Part shown: positions 44,889-64,000 of the stretch, piece after piece
How positions within the stretch are numbered: the first letter of the stretch is position 1
How the letters are laid out: each line of letters begins with the position of its first letter
Source: Sycon ciliatum
Lineage: Eukaryota; Porifera; Calcarea; Leucosolenida; Sycettidae
DNA: 64,000 nucleotides
NCBI RefSeq assembly: GCF_964019385.1
Contig: NC_088643.1
Location: 51,533,806-51,597,805 of the forward strand
Reading direction: 5' to 3'
The notes under the pieces: generated by a model
Database searches by the model: none
Told to the model about the DNA's origin: nothing
Seen by the model: only the letters and a program-made list of their open reading frames with translations
Position numbers and translations under genes: made by a program

Positions 44889-45998
44889 CTACATGTTAAG
44901 GATAGTTCTCAGTATTTTAATCGAACCTTGTATAGCCTCCTGTTGCACAATAGCCAGGTCTCCTCCCTGCACAGTCCGAAGGCATTGAGGAGTCTCCCCC
45001 ACCAAGCCTCCCAGGGCACCGACAACCACAGGGACCACGTCAACCTGGTTGAGGGACCAAATCCTCGAAATCTCCCGCTTCAAATCATAATATTTCGAGC
45101 GCTTTTCAGCCATTTTCTTATTGATGTTGTTCTCACCAGGAACGCTGATGTCTATAATGTAGGCGATGCGCTCCTTGTCATCAACAAGGAGCAGATCGGG
45201 CCTGTTTGCTGATAGTTTCAGGTCAGTTGGGACCGAATACTCCCAATAGAGGCGATACTGATTACTCTTGACCAATGCCTTGAGCTGGTGGTCGAATCGT
45301 GAAGCACCAGTAGGTAGATCTCGTGCTTTACACATTTCGAAGTGCACATACTTTACTATCCGGTTATGTCGTTCAATGTAACTGGTCCGAGCAAGAACTG
45401 GGCAGGCACTGACAATGTGGTCAATTGTTTCTAAGCTGCCCTTGCAAAGCCTGCAATTGGCATCAGTTCGAGGAATTGACTTCATTATGGCGTATTGGTA
45501 ATTTTTCGTTTTGAGGGATTGGTCTTGTGCTGCCATAATCATGCCTTCAGTTGAAGGTTTCAGTGTCCTTGATTTCAACCACATGAAGGTAAGCTCCTTA
45601 TCTAGGCGATTCTCCTCCAATCGGCTCCAATATCTCCCATGCAGCGGCATAGTGGAAAGTGTTTTGGATTTTCGCTCAGCGCACGCTTGTTTAATGGTAT
45701 GCTTATTGGGTAAAGCTGGTCCAGCTGCTGGCAGATCCAAACTCGACAGGAACTTAGCGGCCTTTGCAGTTATTGAGTGGCTTTTTGTTGTAGGTTTTTG
45801 TTGATGATACTGATAAAGCAGGCTTATTCTGTCTATTGGGCTGGTACTCATGTAGCGGGCCAGGCCACACATGCTCCGGCCGTGCATATCCTCACAAGAG
45901 ACCAAGCCCCGGCCTCCATCTCCCCTCTTCATGTAGAGCCTGTTGACTGAGGCTTTGGGGTGGTGAAATCCAGACGCAGTCAAGGCTGATCTTGTCAC
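44889..45998 (-). pseudogene. R2-like LINE C-terminal part with zinc knuckle and restriction-like endonuclease
   Basis: A 369-codon open frame holds, in order: an RT thumb-like region (LKPSTEGMIMAAQDQSLKT); a CCHC knuckle CRLCKGSLETIDHIVSAC (C-x2-C-x8-H-x4-C) followed by YIERHNRIVKYVH; and a restriction-like endonuclease with RPDLLLVDDKERIAYIIDIS, VPGENN and VPVVVGALGGL. The RPD and D-I motifs are the PD-(D/E)xK catalytic positions of R2/NeSL-type LINEs, which cut target DNA for target-primed reverse transcription. The copy is open but truncated at 46013, where the (AAT)n tail of another LINE begins, so the reverse transcriptase active site is missing. Confidence 0.75.
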
Positions 45999-46013
45999 TC
46001 GATCTGTGGTCTT

Positions 46014-46558
46014 TATTATTATTATTATTATTATTTAAATTTTGAATAGGGCAATCCCCACAGGCCTAAGGCCTTTTTACAGGGTACCCTATGTGATCAC
46101 GTACAGATTTGCGGAATAGTGAAAGCGAGGGGCAAGAGCGAATGTCAGCTGGAAGATAATTCCAGCGGTCAGAAGCCAGAAAGCTCAACGCGAATAAGCC
46201 ATAACGATTGCGTGCTTTAGGCAGAGCAAGTGAATCTATGGACTGGGAACGTGTACGGGCAGCTGTGTGTGTTGCGGCAGAACGAAGGCAGAAGCAATCA
46301 GAGAGCAGAGTGCTACACATGCCACGTAGGGCCCGAAAGACAAGAATAAACAGTTTAAGCTGATAGCGCAGTGCAATAGGAGCAAGGCCATATCTGGTGT
46401 GTAAGACTGAAACATCATAGTGCCAAGGGAAACCAAAAACAATCCTAACAGCGCGGTTAGCAATACGAGTTAGTCTATCATGTTGTGTGGTGTGAAGGCA
46501 GTGTACAAACGCATTAGAACCATACTCAAGGTGTTGAACAAAGAATTACATGTTCACC
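46014..46558 (-). pseudogene. LINE 3' end, C-terminal domain with (AAT)n tail
   Basis: The minus-strand frame is open from 46558: HLEYGSNAFVHCLHTTQHDR, LTRIANRAVRIVFGFPWHYD, then RNRYGLFALSFLASDRWNYL and FRKSVRDHIG before the stop. These are the I-x-R-A-R and W-N-x-L-P...F+ motifs of the C-terminal domain of CR1/jockey/L2-like LINEs. It ends in AAT repeats at 46014-46036. The copy is 5'-truncated. Confidence 0.65.
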
Positions 46559-46571
46559 TCTCGATAGGTAG

Positions 46572-48637
46572 TCATCGGCGGATAATGCCGGCATAATTTT
46601 GAGCATAAGGCCACACTGAAAAAGGTCTGTGGTTCGACTCACCCGACCGACCGTACATTTTTCAGCCCGACCGTAACTTTTTTTTCGGCGGGCTGTCGTG
46701 TGACTGACGTACGCGTGGACTGAACACGTCCACGTCTTTTGTACGTGCTGTGCAGCGTGAGTCTGCGGACGCAGGCGGGACTCGAGACTTATTTTGAAGT
46801 GACCGTCCGGTTGAGAGTGATTGCCTCGTTCCAGATTAAAGGGGAAGTTAAGGCAAAAATTAAAATTTCACCAGTTGTAGTCTTCGGGGTGCTGAGTCGA
46901 ATGGTCTTGGTCCGAGAAAGCTGAGACGCTCCCTTCCTACTTGAATCCCAATCGAACTCGCGCACTTCCACCGAAACTGGGTGACTGCGCCCTACTAGAT
47001 GGGGATTTGTATGCAAAATGTCACTAAAAGCGCCATTTCGTTCTTATAAAAGCACGGATGACCGCGATTGGCCCATATGTTGTAGACTTTTGGACGCTGA
47101 GTCGACTGGTTTTGGTCCGAAAAGGCTGCGATACAGCGTTCCTCCTTTATTCCCAATCGAACATGCTTGAACAAGCGGTCAAGTGCTCCTGGGTGCCAAA
47201 ATCACCTGGTCACCACGTGCACGCCAGCAGGCGACAACTTTCACACCAAGGTTCAACTCGAGTTCAACTCGAGTGACAGGACTGCACCCAAAAAAGGTCA
47301 AACAGGCTAGTAAGTTGTACCCTGCAGGCACGGTGACCAGGTGACTGACGTACGCAGGAGCACGTGACCGCTTGTTCAAGCATGTTCGATTGGGAATAAA
47401 GGAGGAACGCTGCATCGCAGCCTTTTCGGACCAAGACCAGTCGACGCAGCGTCCAAAAGACTACAACATATGAGCCAATCGCGGTCATCCGTGCTTTTAT
47501 AAGAACGAAATGGCGCTTTTAGTGACATTTTGCATACAAATCCCCATCTAGTAGGACGCAGTCACCCAGTTTCGGTGGAAGTGCGCGAGTTCGATTGGGA
47601 TTCAAGTAGGAAGGGAGCGTCTCAGCTTCCTCGGACCACAACCATTCGACTCAGCACCCCGAAGACTACAACTGGTGAAATTTTAATTTTTGCCTTAACT
47701 TCCCCTTTAAGGACGGCCTTCTGTTTTGGGACGAAGGACAGACGAGATTGCACTTTCCTCGTGTGGGAACGATATTTCACCTGTACCGGTAAGTTGCTGC
47801 TCCATGTGTGCAAGCACAGGAAGCGTCGATGAAAAAAGCCCATGTACTCGTGCACGCCGACACCAAACTAGCAATACATGTACCGGTACATTGTACAATT
47901 TGTACTTCGAAGTAATTCCCGAACTTACTTTTTATTTCTGCCACACAATGTTTCAAAGTATTAGCCAGTGATCCCTTTATACAACATGTATGGCATAACA
48001 CTGCGTAATAATGCCGATGTACTGGGTGTCTAAAGGCAGTACAGTGTATTTACATGTACTAAAAAATATATTTTTAAAAAAAAATCCGCCCGCCCGCCTT
48101 TAAAATTATTATTAAATCAAAAATTTAATAATAATAATAATAATAATAAAAAAAATGTCCATGTTAGTCGAACCTCACACCTTCTTTAGTTTGGCCTAAT
48201 CACGGCTTTCTGAAAAATAGCATTGCCGAACATATCCTTCAGCATAACTGCTGCATAAAGCCGCTAGGGCCTCAAAGGTCAAAAGTTCACCGTCCAGAGT
48301 CCGTTGTTTGTTACCAAGACAAGGGAAATCCTCCTTACCCATAGATCTACACCCGGGACTCGGTAGGGAGTCGTACCATACCACGGTATAATATTTCTGG
48401 CACGGCTATAGACTAGATCTTCTTCCATGCAGTTTTCTCCGGAAGTCCACATTAATTTTGATCCCGAGTACACATTCTATACATTTTAGTGGCATTATAA
48501 ATTTATAATATAAACATGAAAGAGCACAGTGTCGACATGTCATGAAGCATAATTTGAGCATAATTTAGTGATTTTCAGAGCATATTGCCAGCATACTGAA
48601 AAGCATAATCCGTGTGATTTTCGAGCATTATCCGCCG
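46572..48637. mobile_element. Larger element with GGCGGATAATGC inverted ends, host of a TTAA MITE
   Basis: CGGCGGATAATGCCGGCATA at 46572 is matched by GCATTATCCGCCGACG ending near 48637. The 190-bp MITEs at 42858 and 48903 share these end motifs. A TTAA foldback MITE (46840-47706) is inserted within it. Confidence 0.5.
46840..47706. mobile_element. TTAA foldback MITE, copy 3
   Basis: Flanked by TTAA at 46836-46839 and 47707-47710. Same subfamily as copy 1 (TTAAGGCAAAAATT ends). Confidence 0.85.
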
Positions 48638-48640
48638 ACG
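47715..48640. other. No gene recognised
   Basis: Includes an (ATA)n run near 48127-48150; no coding content recognised. Confidence 0.4.
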
Positions 48641-48644
48641 TCTA

Positions 48645-48776
48645 GTCCCGGGATCCAACTGCAGTTACCCCTGCCCCCCCCCCCCCCCCCCCCCCCCGGT
48701 GAAGGTAATACTTGATAGATCTACTACTACTTCGAAGTAGTAGTGTGGGTGATAAGCTTCACTAGCACCATTTGAT
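48645..48776. repeat. Repeat inverted relative to 53310-53430
   Basis: GTCCCGGGATCCAACTGCAG, a poly-C tract, GGTGAAGGTAATACTTG and GATAAGCTTCACTAGCACCA occur in reverse order and complement at 53310-53430. The two copies flank the 5' half of TAF3. Confidence 0.65.
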
Positions 48777-48787
48777 TACACCAGAGT

Positions 48788-48813
48788 TACGCACACGCAC
48801 GCACACACACACG

Positions 48814-48880
<67 letters not shown>
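48788..48880. repeat. (CA)n microsatellite
   Basis: Long CA run, CG-containing at its left end. Confidence 0.95.
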
Positions 48881-48902
48881 CGTGACACAAGTAGCTTTGG
48901 CA

Positions 48903-49090
48903 CTAGGCCTTTGCGGATAATGCCGGCAGACAAAATGGCAGAATTCGGTACTTTTTCTGGTAACTAACGGATGTTTGGTATGTGGATAAAGAAATGGAGC
49001 AGAATTCGAGGAATTGCCCGCCATAAGGCTTGTAAAGTTAGTTGTATGGTCACTGCTTTTCGAGCAGAATCTGCCACCTTTTCGAGCATC
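48903..49090. mobile_element. 190-bp MITE, copy 2
   Basis: Copy of the MITE at 42858-43047, with the first CGGATTCTGCC changed to CGGATAATGCC, the form seen at the ends of the 46572-48637 element. Confidence 0.6.
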
Positions 49091-49456
49091 AAAATTGCCT
49101 AGTGCCTACGTACCTAGCCCTGACAGAGGCCACAGAGCAGAGCAGAGCTGGAGTGCAGTGGCACAGACAGCTACCGTCTACGAGGAAGTCAGCGATCAAA
49201 ACACCACAACTAACCTGTTACACTGTACTTGGCACAAGCTCTAGCGCTAACGTTACTCGCTAGCGCGTTTTTGACGAGGATGATCACGTGCACTTGTGCC
49301 ACCTTTGGAGTTTTCACGCAGGGATGTTCTGTTTTGAGTTTTGTGGTTGTTTTCTCATGCATGGGCAAGAAAGCAAAATATTCAAACAGTGAGGGTCGAA
49401 TAAAATCAATTTCAGGGTGCAAGCAATGCATTTCGTTCCCCGTCCACGCATGCTAG

Positions 49457-58217
<8,761 letters not shown>

Positions 58218-59019
58218 CACCCCCTCCCCCCCCCCCCTCTCTCTCTCTCTCCTCTTGACTTCAGGCATCCCCATCTCTCGTATGTGAGCACATTTCTTGT
58301 ACTGGTTTATACAGCTAATACTTTTACAGTTTGCGATAGCGTATTTCACACCTGCAGCACTCCCTACAGGAGCGCTCTCGTTTCAGAACCCCCCCTAATC
58401 TAATGGACTATTCACCGGCAGGCACCCAAGGTCCATTTTGAATTTCATGAACATAAAACTTGCTCGTTTGTTGATCTACATGATCCCTTTCCCTCCATTT
58501 CCCGCTTCATTGGTAGTTTGGATAAGTACGTACATGTGCTGCGTTTGTGTTGTCCTCTCTTCCACTGAAAAATAGCCTGCGCTTCGATAAACTTGAAAGT
58601 GATACACCCATCGATCCCATCCGCCCGACATGAAACGCATGCACGCATGCTTCCGCCCATATAACATACCATTCAATGATGATCTTATACACCTATCCTA
58701 ACCACTCGCTTTCTGATTCACAATGAATCTGCTCTACTGCTTGCTCTTTTCTTTTGTTTTTACGCAACTACTGACTCATTGGCTTCCCTCAGATTTCTGC
58801 CAGAGAGCCAGTACATGTACTGATGCCCGTTATCACATTTCTTTGATTTTGTGTATCAGTGATTGCTCCCAGGCCTCGTGACCTTTGTCCGTTACTAGAA
58901 ATTGAACCATTCCTACAATTGTAGTTGCCATTACTACAGGTCTATCCTCGGTCTGGTTGGTACTACATTGGTTGGTCATAAGACAAACCTCGTTAGTGTA
59001 ACAAGAAGGATCCACGGGT

Positions 59020-59100
59020 GTGTGCGATCCCCGGTAGCCTAATCGGTAGGGCACGGCGGAAAGACAGGGGTGCTGGGCTCAAATCCCGCTCGCGGATCCT
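59020..59100 (+). other. tRNA-like sequence, decayed
   Basis: TAGCCTAATCGGTAGGGC resembles a D-arm and GGGCTCAAATCCC a T-arm. The anticodon stem does not pair. Probably a tRNA-derived repeat head. Confidence 0.4.
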
Positions 59101-59108
59101 TCTGTTGC

Positions 59109-59157
59109 ATCATTGGCGCCCAACGTTGGGCTCGAACCCACGGCCCTGAGATTAAAA
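59109..59157 (-). other. 3' half of tRNA-Lys with CCA, antisense
   Basis: The minus strand reads CTTTTAATCTCAGGGCCG, GTGGGTTCGAGCCC, ACGTTGGGCG and CCA: the anticodon loop to the 3' end of a tRNA-Lys. CCA is not encoded in metazoan nuclear tRNA genes, so this copy came through RNA. On the plus strand the same bases, starting TGGCGCCCAACG, read as a Lys-type retroviral primer binding site, extended far beyond the usual 18 bases. Confidence 0.6.
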
Positions 59158-59797
59158 GAGCTTTTGCAACATTTTAGACTTAAAATTAGTAGACAACGAT
59201 GCCGTGCCAACCAGGGTAGCTGTAGACCTGTAGCAATGTACGCATTATTGTGTGTGGAGATGGGCGCACACGTGTATATGTTTTAATATCGCAAATTCCT
59301 CCGTTTCCCCAAGCTACATGTATGTCTTCGTATCCAAAAATTCTCCATTAGTGAAAGGGTAGCTCTGAAATCGGCCTGATTTCGACCTTGGATAATCATG
59401 CCTGATGTACACCATGCACACATTGTTCACGCTGAGAGCTCCACAGTGCTGGATCTAGATTTCAATTCCGCAATTTGAGACTCGGCCACGGCACTGATCC
59501 CCGACCACCACCCCTATCGTCTTCTTGTTCTTATAGCCAGACCACCGTGAAAAGAATGAGACTAAGTTGGGCATGATTAGACCTTTGATGGTTTTCCCTG
59601 ACAGCGGGCTTTCAAGCCATCGGATGGTTTTCCCGTGCCAGTTGCCCCTAACAGCGGGCTTTGATTCCGGGGAAATCAAGGTTGCTGATAAATAAAATTA
59701 TCAGTGGCCGGAATCTAGTAAAGGGCACGTGGGTCGTTTGAAGCTATTTTCTCTGCCACAGTTCAAAGTTATTCTCTAGCATGCATGGACACCAGCA

Positions 59798-59851
59798 GGG
59801 AGTCGTCAAATACCGGTATTTGACGACTCCCAATATTTGACGACTCCCTGG
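59798..59851. repeat. AGGGAGTCGT hairpin, locus 2, with third arm
   Basis: A loopless 34-bp palindrome, GGGAGTCGTCAAATACC and its complement, followed by a further right arm ATTTGACGACTCCCTGG (59835-59851). Confidence 0.85.
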
Positions 59852-60103
59852 ACACCAGGCATGATATCCGTATGGGCCTGGGGAAGAGTATATGAAAACC
59901 TTTTTTATTTTATTTATTACAGCATCTCATAGCACAGTGAGAACACCGGCCAATGCAAAGAGAGAGGGTGTTAGCCGACCACGGCAAGGAAGGGAGAAGG
60001 TTTTTCATGTACTCTTGGCCTGGGGGATACTTTTGTTGTACTATGGTACAATTATGGCTACTGTAAATTGTTGCCTGATGATTGCAAAAGCATGAAACTT
60101 TAA

Positions 60104-60964
60104 AGGGGAAGTATACCCTAAAATCAAATTTTCACCAGTTGTAGTCTTCGGGGTGCTGAGTCGAATGGTCTTGGTCCGAGGAAGCTGAGACGCTCCCTTC
60201 CTACTTGAATCCCAATCGAACTCGCGCACTTCCACCGAAACTGGGTGACTGCGCCCTACTAGATGGGGATTTGTATGCAAAATGTCACTAAAAGCGCCAT
60301 TTCGTTCTTATAAAAGCACGGATGACCGCGATTGGCCCATATGTTGTAGTCTTTTGGACGCTGAGTCGACTGGTTTTGGTCCGAAAAGGCTGCGATGCAG
60401 CGTTCGGCCCTTATTCCCAATCGAACATGGTTGAACAAGCGGTCACGTGCTCCTGCGTACACCAGTCAGCTGGTCACCGTGCCTGCAGGGTACAACTTAC
60501 TAGCCTGTTTGACCTTTTTTGGGTGCAGTCCTGTCACTCGAGTTGAACTCGAGTTGAACCTTGGTGTGAAAGTTGTCGCCTGCTGGCGCGGTGACCAGGT
60601 GATTTGGGCACCCAGGAGCACGTGACCACTTGTTCAACCATGTTCGATTGGGAATAAAGGAGGAACGCTGCATCGCAGCCTTTTCGGACCAAAACCAGTC
60701 GACTCAGCGTCCAAAAGACTACAACATATGGGCCAATCGCGGTCATCCGTGCTTTTATAAGAACGAAATGGCGCTTTTAGTGACATTTTGCATACAAATC
60801 CCCATCTAGTAGGGCGCAGTCACCCAGTTTCGGTGGAAGTGCGCGAGTTCGATTGGGATTCAAGTAGGAAGGGAGCGTCGCAGCTTCCTCGGACCACGAC
60901 CATTCGACTCAGCACCCAGAAGACTACAACTGGTGAAAATTTGATTTTAGGGTATACTTCCCCT
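60104..60964. mobile_element. TTAA foldback MITE, copy 4
   Basis: Flanked by TTAA at 60100-60103 and 60965-60968. GTATACCCTAAAATC subfamily, like copy 2. Lies between TAF3 and UTP15. Confidence 0.85.
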
Positions 60965-61185
60965 TTAAGTAGCGACAAACCAGCCTTAATTGCACGCATT
61001 TGGCCGATGAGAAGCTTTGACCGATCTCGAAATGAAACTTTGGCCGATTCATTGCTACATGTAGTACGAAACCGCAATCATTTCCGATTCTCAAGGCCCC
61101 ATATGATACATACAACATTCAACAGGGGGGGGGGGGGGGGGTACTACCCGGGTAGATCTTCTTCAAATCTATGGATTATACAGTA

Positions 61186-61400
61186 CCAAGAGTCATGTAC
61201 ATGAAAACCGGGTTTTCATGTACTCTTGATTATACGTACCATCAAGAGTCCATAATAAGTTATGGACTCTTGATACCATCAAGAGTACATAACCTGGGGT
61301 CAGGGAGTCGTCAAATGTATTTGACGACTCCCTGCCTGGGGTTATCATGGTTATGTACTCTTGATACCATCAAGAGTCCATAAACTCTTGTACTTGTAGT
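61186..61400. repeat. Cluster of nested palindromes (CAAGAGT...ACTCTTG)
   Basis: Hairpins at about 61187-61228 (GAAAACC/GGGTTTTC core) and 61243-61272 (CAAGAGTCCATAA and complement, short loop). An outer stem, CATCAAGAGTACATAACC (61278-61295) with GGTTATGTACTCTTGAT (about 61349-61365), encloses the AGGGAGTCGT hairpin at 61301-61334. Another ATACCATCAAGAGTCC follows. Confidence 0.8.
61301..61334. repeat. AGGGAGTCGT hairpin, locus 3
   Basis: Arms CAGGGAGTCGTCAAAT and complement around GT. A single left arm, CCAGGGAGTCGTAAAAT, recurs at 61449-61465. Confidence 0.85.
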
Positions 61401-61818
61401 CTTGATACCATGGCTACATTATACATGTAGCTATAGCTACAGTCTGTGCCAGGGAGTCGTAAAATTATTACTAATATTAGGTGAACTGTGATTGTGTGCA
61501 TCTAGCTGTGAGACTGTGGCCTGGGTCTGAGAACGAAAATGGCGTCAAAAAGCATTCGCGATCGCCTGACCCGGCACGTTTTTTTTTATGTAGGTTGCTC
61601 AAAAAATCTGAGCTGAGGCTAGGCCGAGCTGCGGCATGGCATGGCAAAGCATGCATCCAGCGTTGTAGCTGTTTTGGTTCGTTCGGATTGTTTAGGATCC
61701 ATGTGTTTTACTCGAAGCTTGCAGTTTCTTGAAGTCAGTATTACAACGAGGTACTGATCTGGTGCGATCATTCTAGTGATGCCCTGGCTTGGCGAGCAAT
61801 GGAGAACGCCACAGTAAA

Positions 61819-63798
61819 ATGACAATGACCACTTCCACACGCACTTCTTCCTTCAAAAAATTGCGCACAACAACTGCGCCACCAGCAATAGTCAGCAAAG
61901 ACTCGTCTGAGGAAAATTACTGGAGAAAGTTCCAGGTGAGTTGGTTTAGAAACAAATTTAGAGCAGAACAGAGAAATCCATTTACCTTTCACATCATTGC
62001 TGCTTTTCTCCTTCAAAATCTTCTTTGTTGATTTACTACGAAACGAATGAATAATGAAATAGACAACAAATTTATAATTGGCAATCAAGAGAACAAGCTG
62101 AATCGACATGTCAATACTTTATTCGTGCAGGGGCAAGTGATGGGATAATATGCAACGGAACAAAGACAGGATCGTTGGCACTGCTACACATATTAAAACA
62201 CATGTCCAAACTTGTTCGAAACTTTCTCTTTTTTGTTGTTCTCACTATTTAATCCTCTCACGTTTTTGTTATTGCGCATTGTTCCATCACTTGGCCCTGC
62301 ACGAATTAAAGTATTGGCATGTCAGCAGATCTCATTCTGACACATCCTTCTTCCGCAAAAGAGTGCACTGAAGCAATACTTCCATTCACAAGCACACCCA
62401 GTAGGAGCTGAGCTCATGAGGTCAAGACCAGTTGTGAAGTAACATACAGTGAAATCTATCTAAGACGACCACTCAAGGGACGAGAAAAAGTGGTCGCCTT
62501 GGACTGGTGGTCTTCAGTGAGTCACGTAACCATATCCACTTCATAATACATGTGATATATCATTTTGATCAGTGTATCATACTGCGCACACCTATGCTAC
62601 TCTAGCACGACTCATGTGCCTGGGGTCCTCAGACCTGAAAAGTGTCGTGCATGCACCATGTACATATACACTTCCGGCGCTGATGTGTAGATCTACCATG
62701 CATGGTGCACCATGCAATGCGTACATTTACATTGTACTAGCAGGGTGCAACGCGGTCGCGGGTGGGTGGTTGTCGGTCGCGTTGAGCGAGTGGTCGCCTT
62801 ATCCGAGCTGTTTTGAATGTGAATGCGTCCGTGGCAAGGAAAAGTGGTCGCCATATCTGAGTGGTCGCCATATCCAAGTGGTCGCCATATCCGAGTGGTC
62901 GCCATATCCGAGTGGTCGCCATATCCGAGTGGTCGCCATATCCGAGTGGTCGCCATATCCGAGTGGTCGCCATTACAGGTTTTTACTGTAGTTCAGGTGA
63001 CTGCCACGAAAAGAAAACAATTTTTCAACATTAGCCTGCCAGCACCTGGCTGCAAGGTGCCCGGGTGTGGTGGTGTCCGGACATGGGAGGTCCGGATAAA
63101 AGAGGTTCTACTGTACATGCATACATGTAATGGCTTTGTTATGATGAAGTCTCGGATAAGACCATCAGAGATCAAGCTCCAATCGGTCAAAAATCTCCTA
63201 AGACAAACATTTTAGACATTGGCCTTTGGAATTCAATTTAACACATGTTTTTTTTTAACAATTTAGGCGATACATGGGGCGGCGGGTGTTTCGTTATAGC
63301 CACCTACGTTCAAGGGGCGAGCTCAGGATTTTCGATTGTGACAGAGACCTTTGAACAACGTTGCCTAGAATTAAGATTCAAGATTCTGCCGAACTAAATC
63401 ATACGAATAGTGTAACTTTGCAACATGTTCCTTCGTAAAAGAATCGGGCGTTTCCGGAAATGAGTCAGCAGGCGGAGGACGCGAAATATCGAGAGGCATG
63501 TGTGCTTCGCGACCAAACATTAAAGCATACGGCGTAAAACCTGTAGATGCATGAACACTCGTATTGTGCTTGTATACTTTCACTTCAATCATTTATTCAC
63601 ATTGCTGGTGTTACAATGTTTCACATTCAACAACAGTGTAAAATAAATTTGTAAATAGCGTCTATCGTATGATGTGGACATTTTGTTCTTGTGTTCTGTC
63701 TCCAGTACCCGGTTACTGTCAAGGAACATGCCGCCATTAGCTGTGTGGACTTCAGCCCCACAGAACCGCACGATTTTGCGGTTACAAGTGCAACACGG
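61819..63798 (+). CDS. UTP15: UTP15, small-subunit processome WD-repeat protein, 5' two exons
   Basis: Exon 1 (61819-61935, 39 codons) ends KDSSEENYWRKFQ at a GTGAGT donor. Exon 2 (63706-63798, 31 codons) reads YPVTVKEHAAISCVDFSPTE then PHDFAVTSATR to a GTAGGC donor, both phase 0. The joined YWRKFQYPVTVKEHAAISCVDFSP matches the N-terminus and start of the first WD repeat of UTP15. That protein is a U3-associated t-UTP component acting in the nucleolus in pre-18S rRNA processing and rDNA transcription. The gene runs off the window. The start ATG is the first in frame with the homologous part. The intron holds a pogo-like MITE and a Gypsy fragment. Confidence 0.8.
62447..62988. mobile_element. 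pogo-like MITE, 542 bp, in UTP15 intron 1
   Basis: Ends CAGTGAAATCTATCTAAG and CCATTACAGGTTTTTACTG with TA on each side (62445-62446, 62989-62990). GTGGTCGCC motifs near both ends match those of the element at 7789-8711. Confidence 0.7.
62845..62972. repeat. 17-bp minisatellite (GAGTGGTCGCCATATCC)
   Basis: About seven units at the right end of the pogo-like MITE, evidently an amplified piece of its terminal repeat. Confidence 0.9.
63371..63592 (-). pseudogene. Gypsy-type integrase fragment
   Basis: The minus strand reads HNTSVHASTGFTPYALMFGR then EAHMPLDI, the well-conserved end of the integrase core of Ty3/Gypsy retrotransposons (N.s.h.sTg.sPf.l.fGr), and a following SYDLVRQ segment. The frame stays open over about 70 codons. 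No LTR, reverse transcriptase or catalytic DDE residues are in the window, so it is a fragment within UTP15 intron 1. Confidence 0.75.
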
Positions 63799-63841
63799 GT
63801 AGGCAGGCGGCTTTTATATCGCATGTTCTTGCATTATCAGA

Positions 63842-63842
<1 letters not shown>

Positions 63843-63878
<36 letters not shown>

Positions 63879-63980
63879 GCACATGGTGTGCACGCGTGTG
63901 CGTGTGTGCGCGCGCGCGCGTGTGTGTGTGTGTGTGTCTCTCTCTCTCTCTACCTACCCACCCACCTACCTACCTGTGTG
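63843..63980. repeat. (GT)n, (CG)n, (TC)n and ACCT microsatellite
   Basis: Consecutive simple-sequence tracts after UTP15 exon 2. Confidence 0.9.
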
Positions 63981-64000
63981 TCTGTCTATCTACTCCAGTG

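Overview
The window is eukaryotic, almost certainly metazoan, nuclear DNA. It has spliced genes with GT-AG introns, phase 1-1 extracellular domain exons (sushi and a C-type-lectin-like module), a TAF3 gene, the 5' end of a UTP15 gene, very long dinucleotide repeats, and a wide mix of animal-type transposons (Penelope-like, CR1/RTE-like and R2-like LINEs, Gypsy, Kolobok-like, mariner, pogo/Tigger, hAT). I cannot fix the phylum; the divergence of TAF3 and UTP15 from the vertebrate proteins suggests a marine invertebrate.

Layout. 1-5.2 kb: Penelope-like foldback element, mariner remnant, two LINE 3' ends. 6-24.7 kb, minus strand: two sushi (CCP) exons and two lectin-like exons left by duplication of a secreted/cell-surface gene region. 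Between them lie many nested elements: pogo/Tigger-like, SINE, CR1-like LINE, a Kolobok-like element with a deleted transposase, a mariner MITE and a 169-bp higher-order minisatellite. 24.7-28.5 kb: nothing recognised. 28.9-31.1 kb: a complete small LTR retrotransposon (two LTRs, 5-bp target duplication, tRNA-Leu-type primer site, polypurine tract) that lacks gag-pol and carries a decayed ubiquitin-derived reading frame behind a signal-peptide-like sequence. 31-49 kb: MITEs, LINE tails, G-rich arrays, TTAA-targeting foldback MITEs and an R2-like LINE 3' part. 49.5-58.2 kb, plus strand: TAF3 in six exons (about 408 codons), its introns filled with (TC)n, (CA)n and (GT)n tracts, a 24-bp minisatellite, a hAT element and a mariner MITE. 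61.8 kb to the end, plus strand: the first two coding exons of UTP15.

How the genes relate: TAF3 (TFIID, histone H3K4me3 reader) and UTP15 (small-subunit processome) are neighbouring housekeeping genes on the same strand, about 3.6 kb apart. That gap holds a TTAA foldback MITE, tRNA-derived sequences and an unusual cluster of short palindromes. The sushi/lectin exons belong to an unrelated recognition-type gene family on the opposite strand.

Most promising unusual items: the ubiquitin-carrying LTR element at 28.9-31.1 kb; the recurring AGGGAGTCGT hairpin family at 56.0, 59.8, 61.3 and 61.45 kb; and the Penelope-like foldback with hammerhead-like motifs at 1.0-2.35 kb. Exon and element borders were read by eye and may be off by a few bases.
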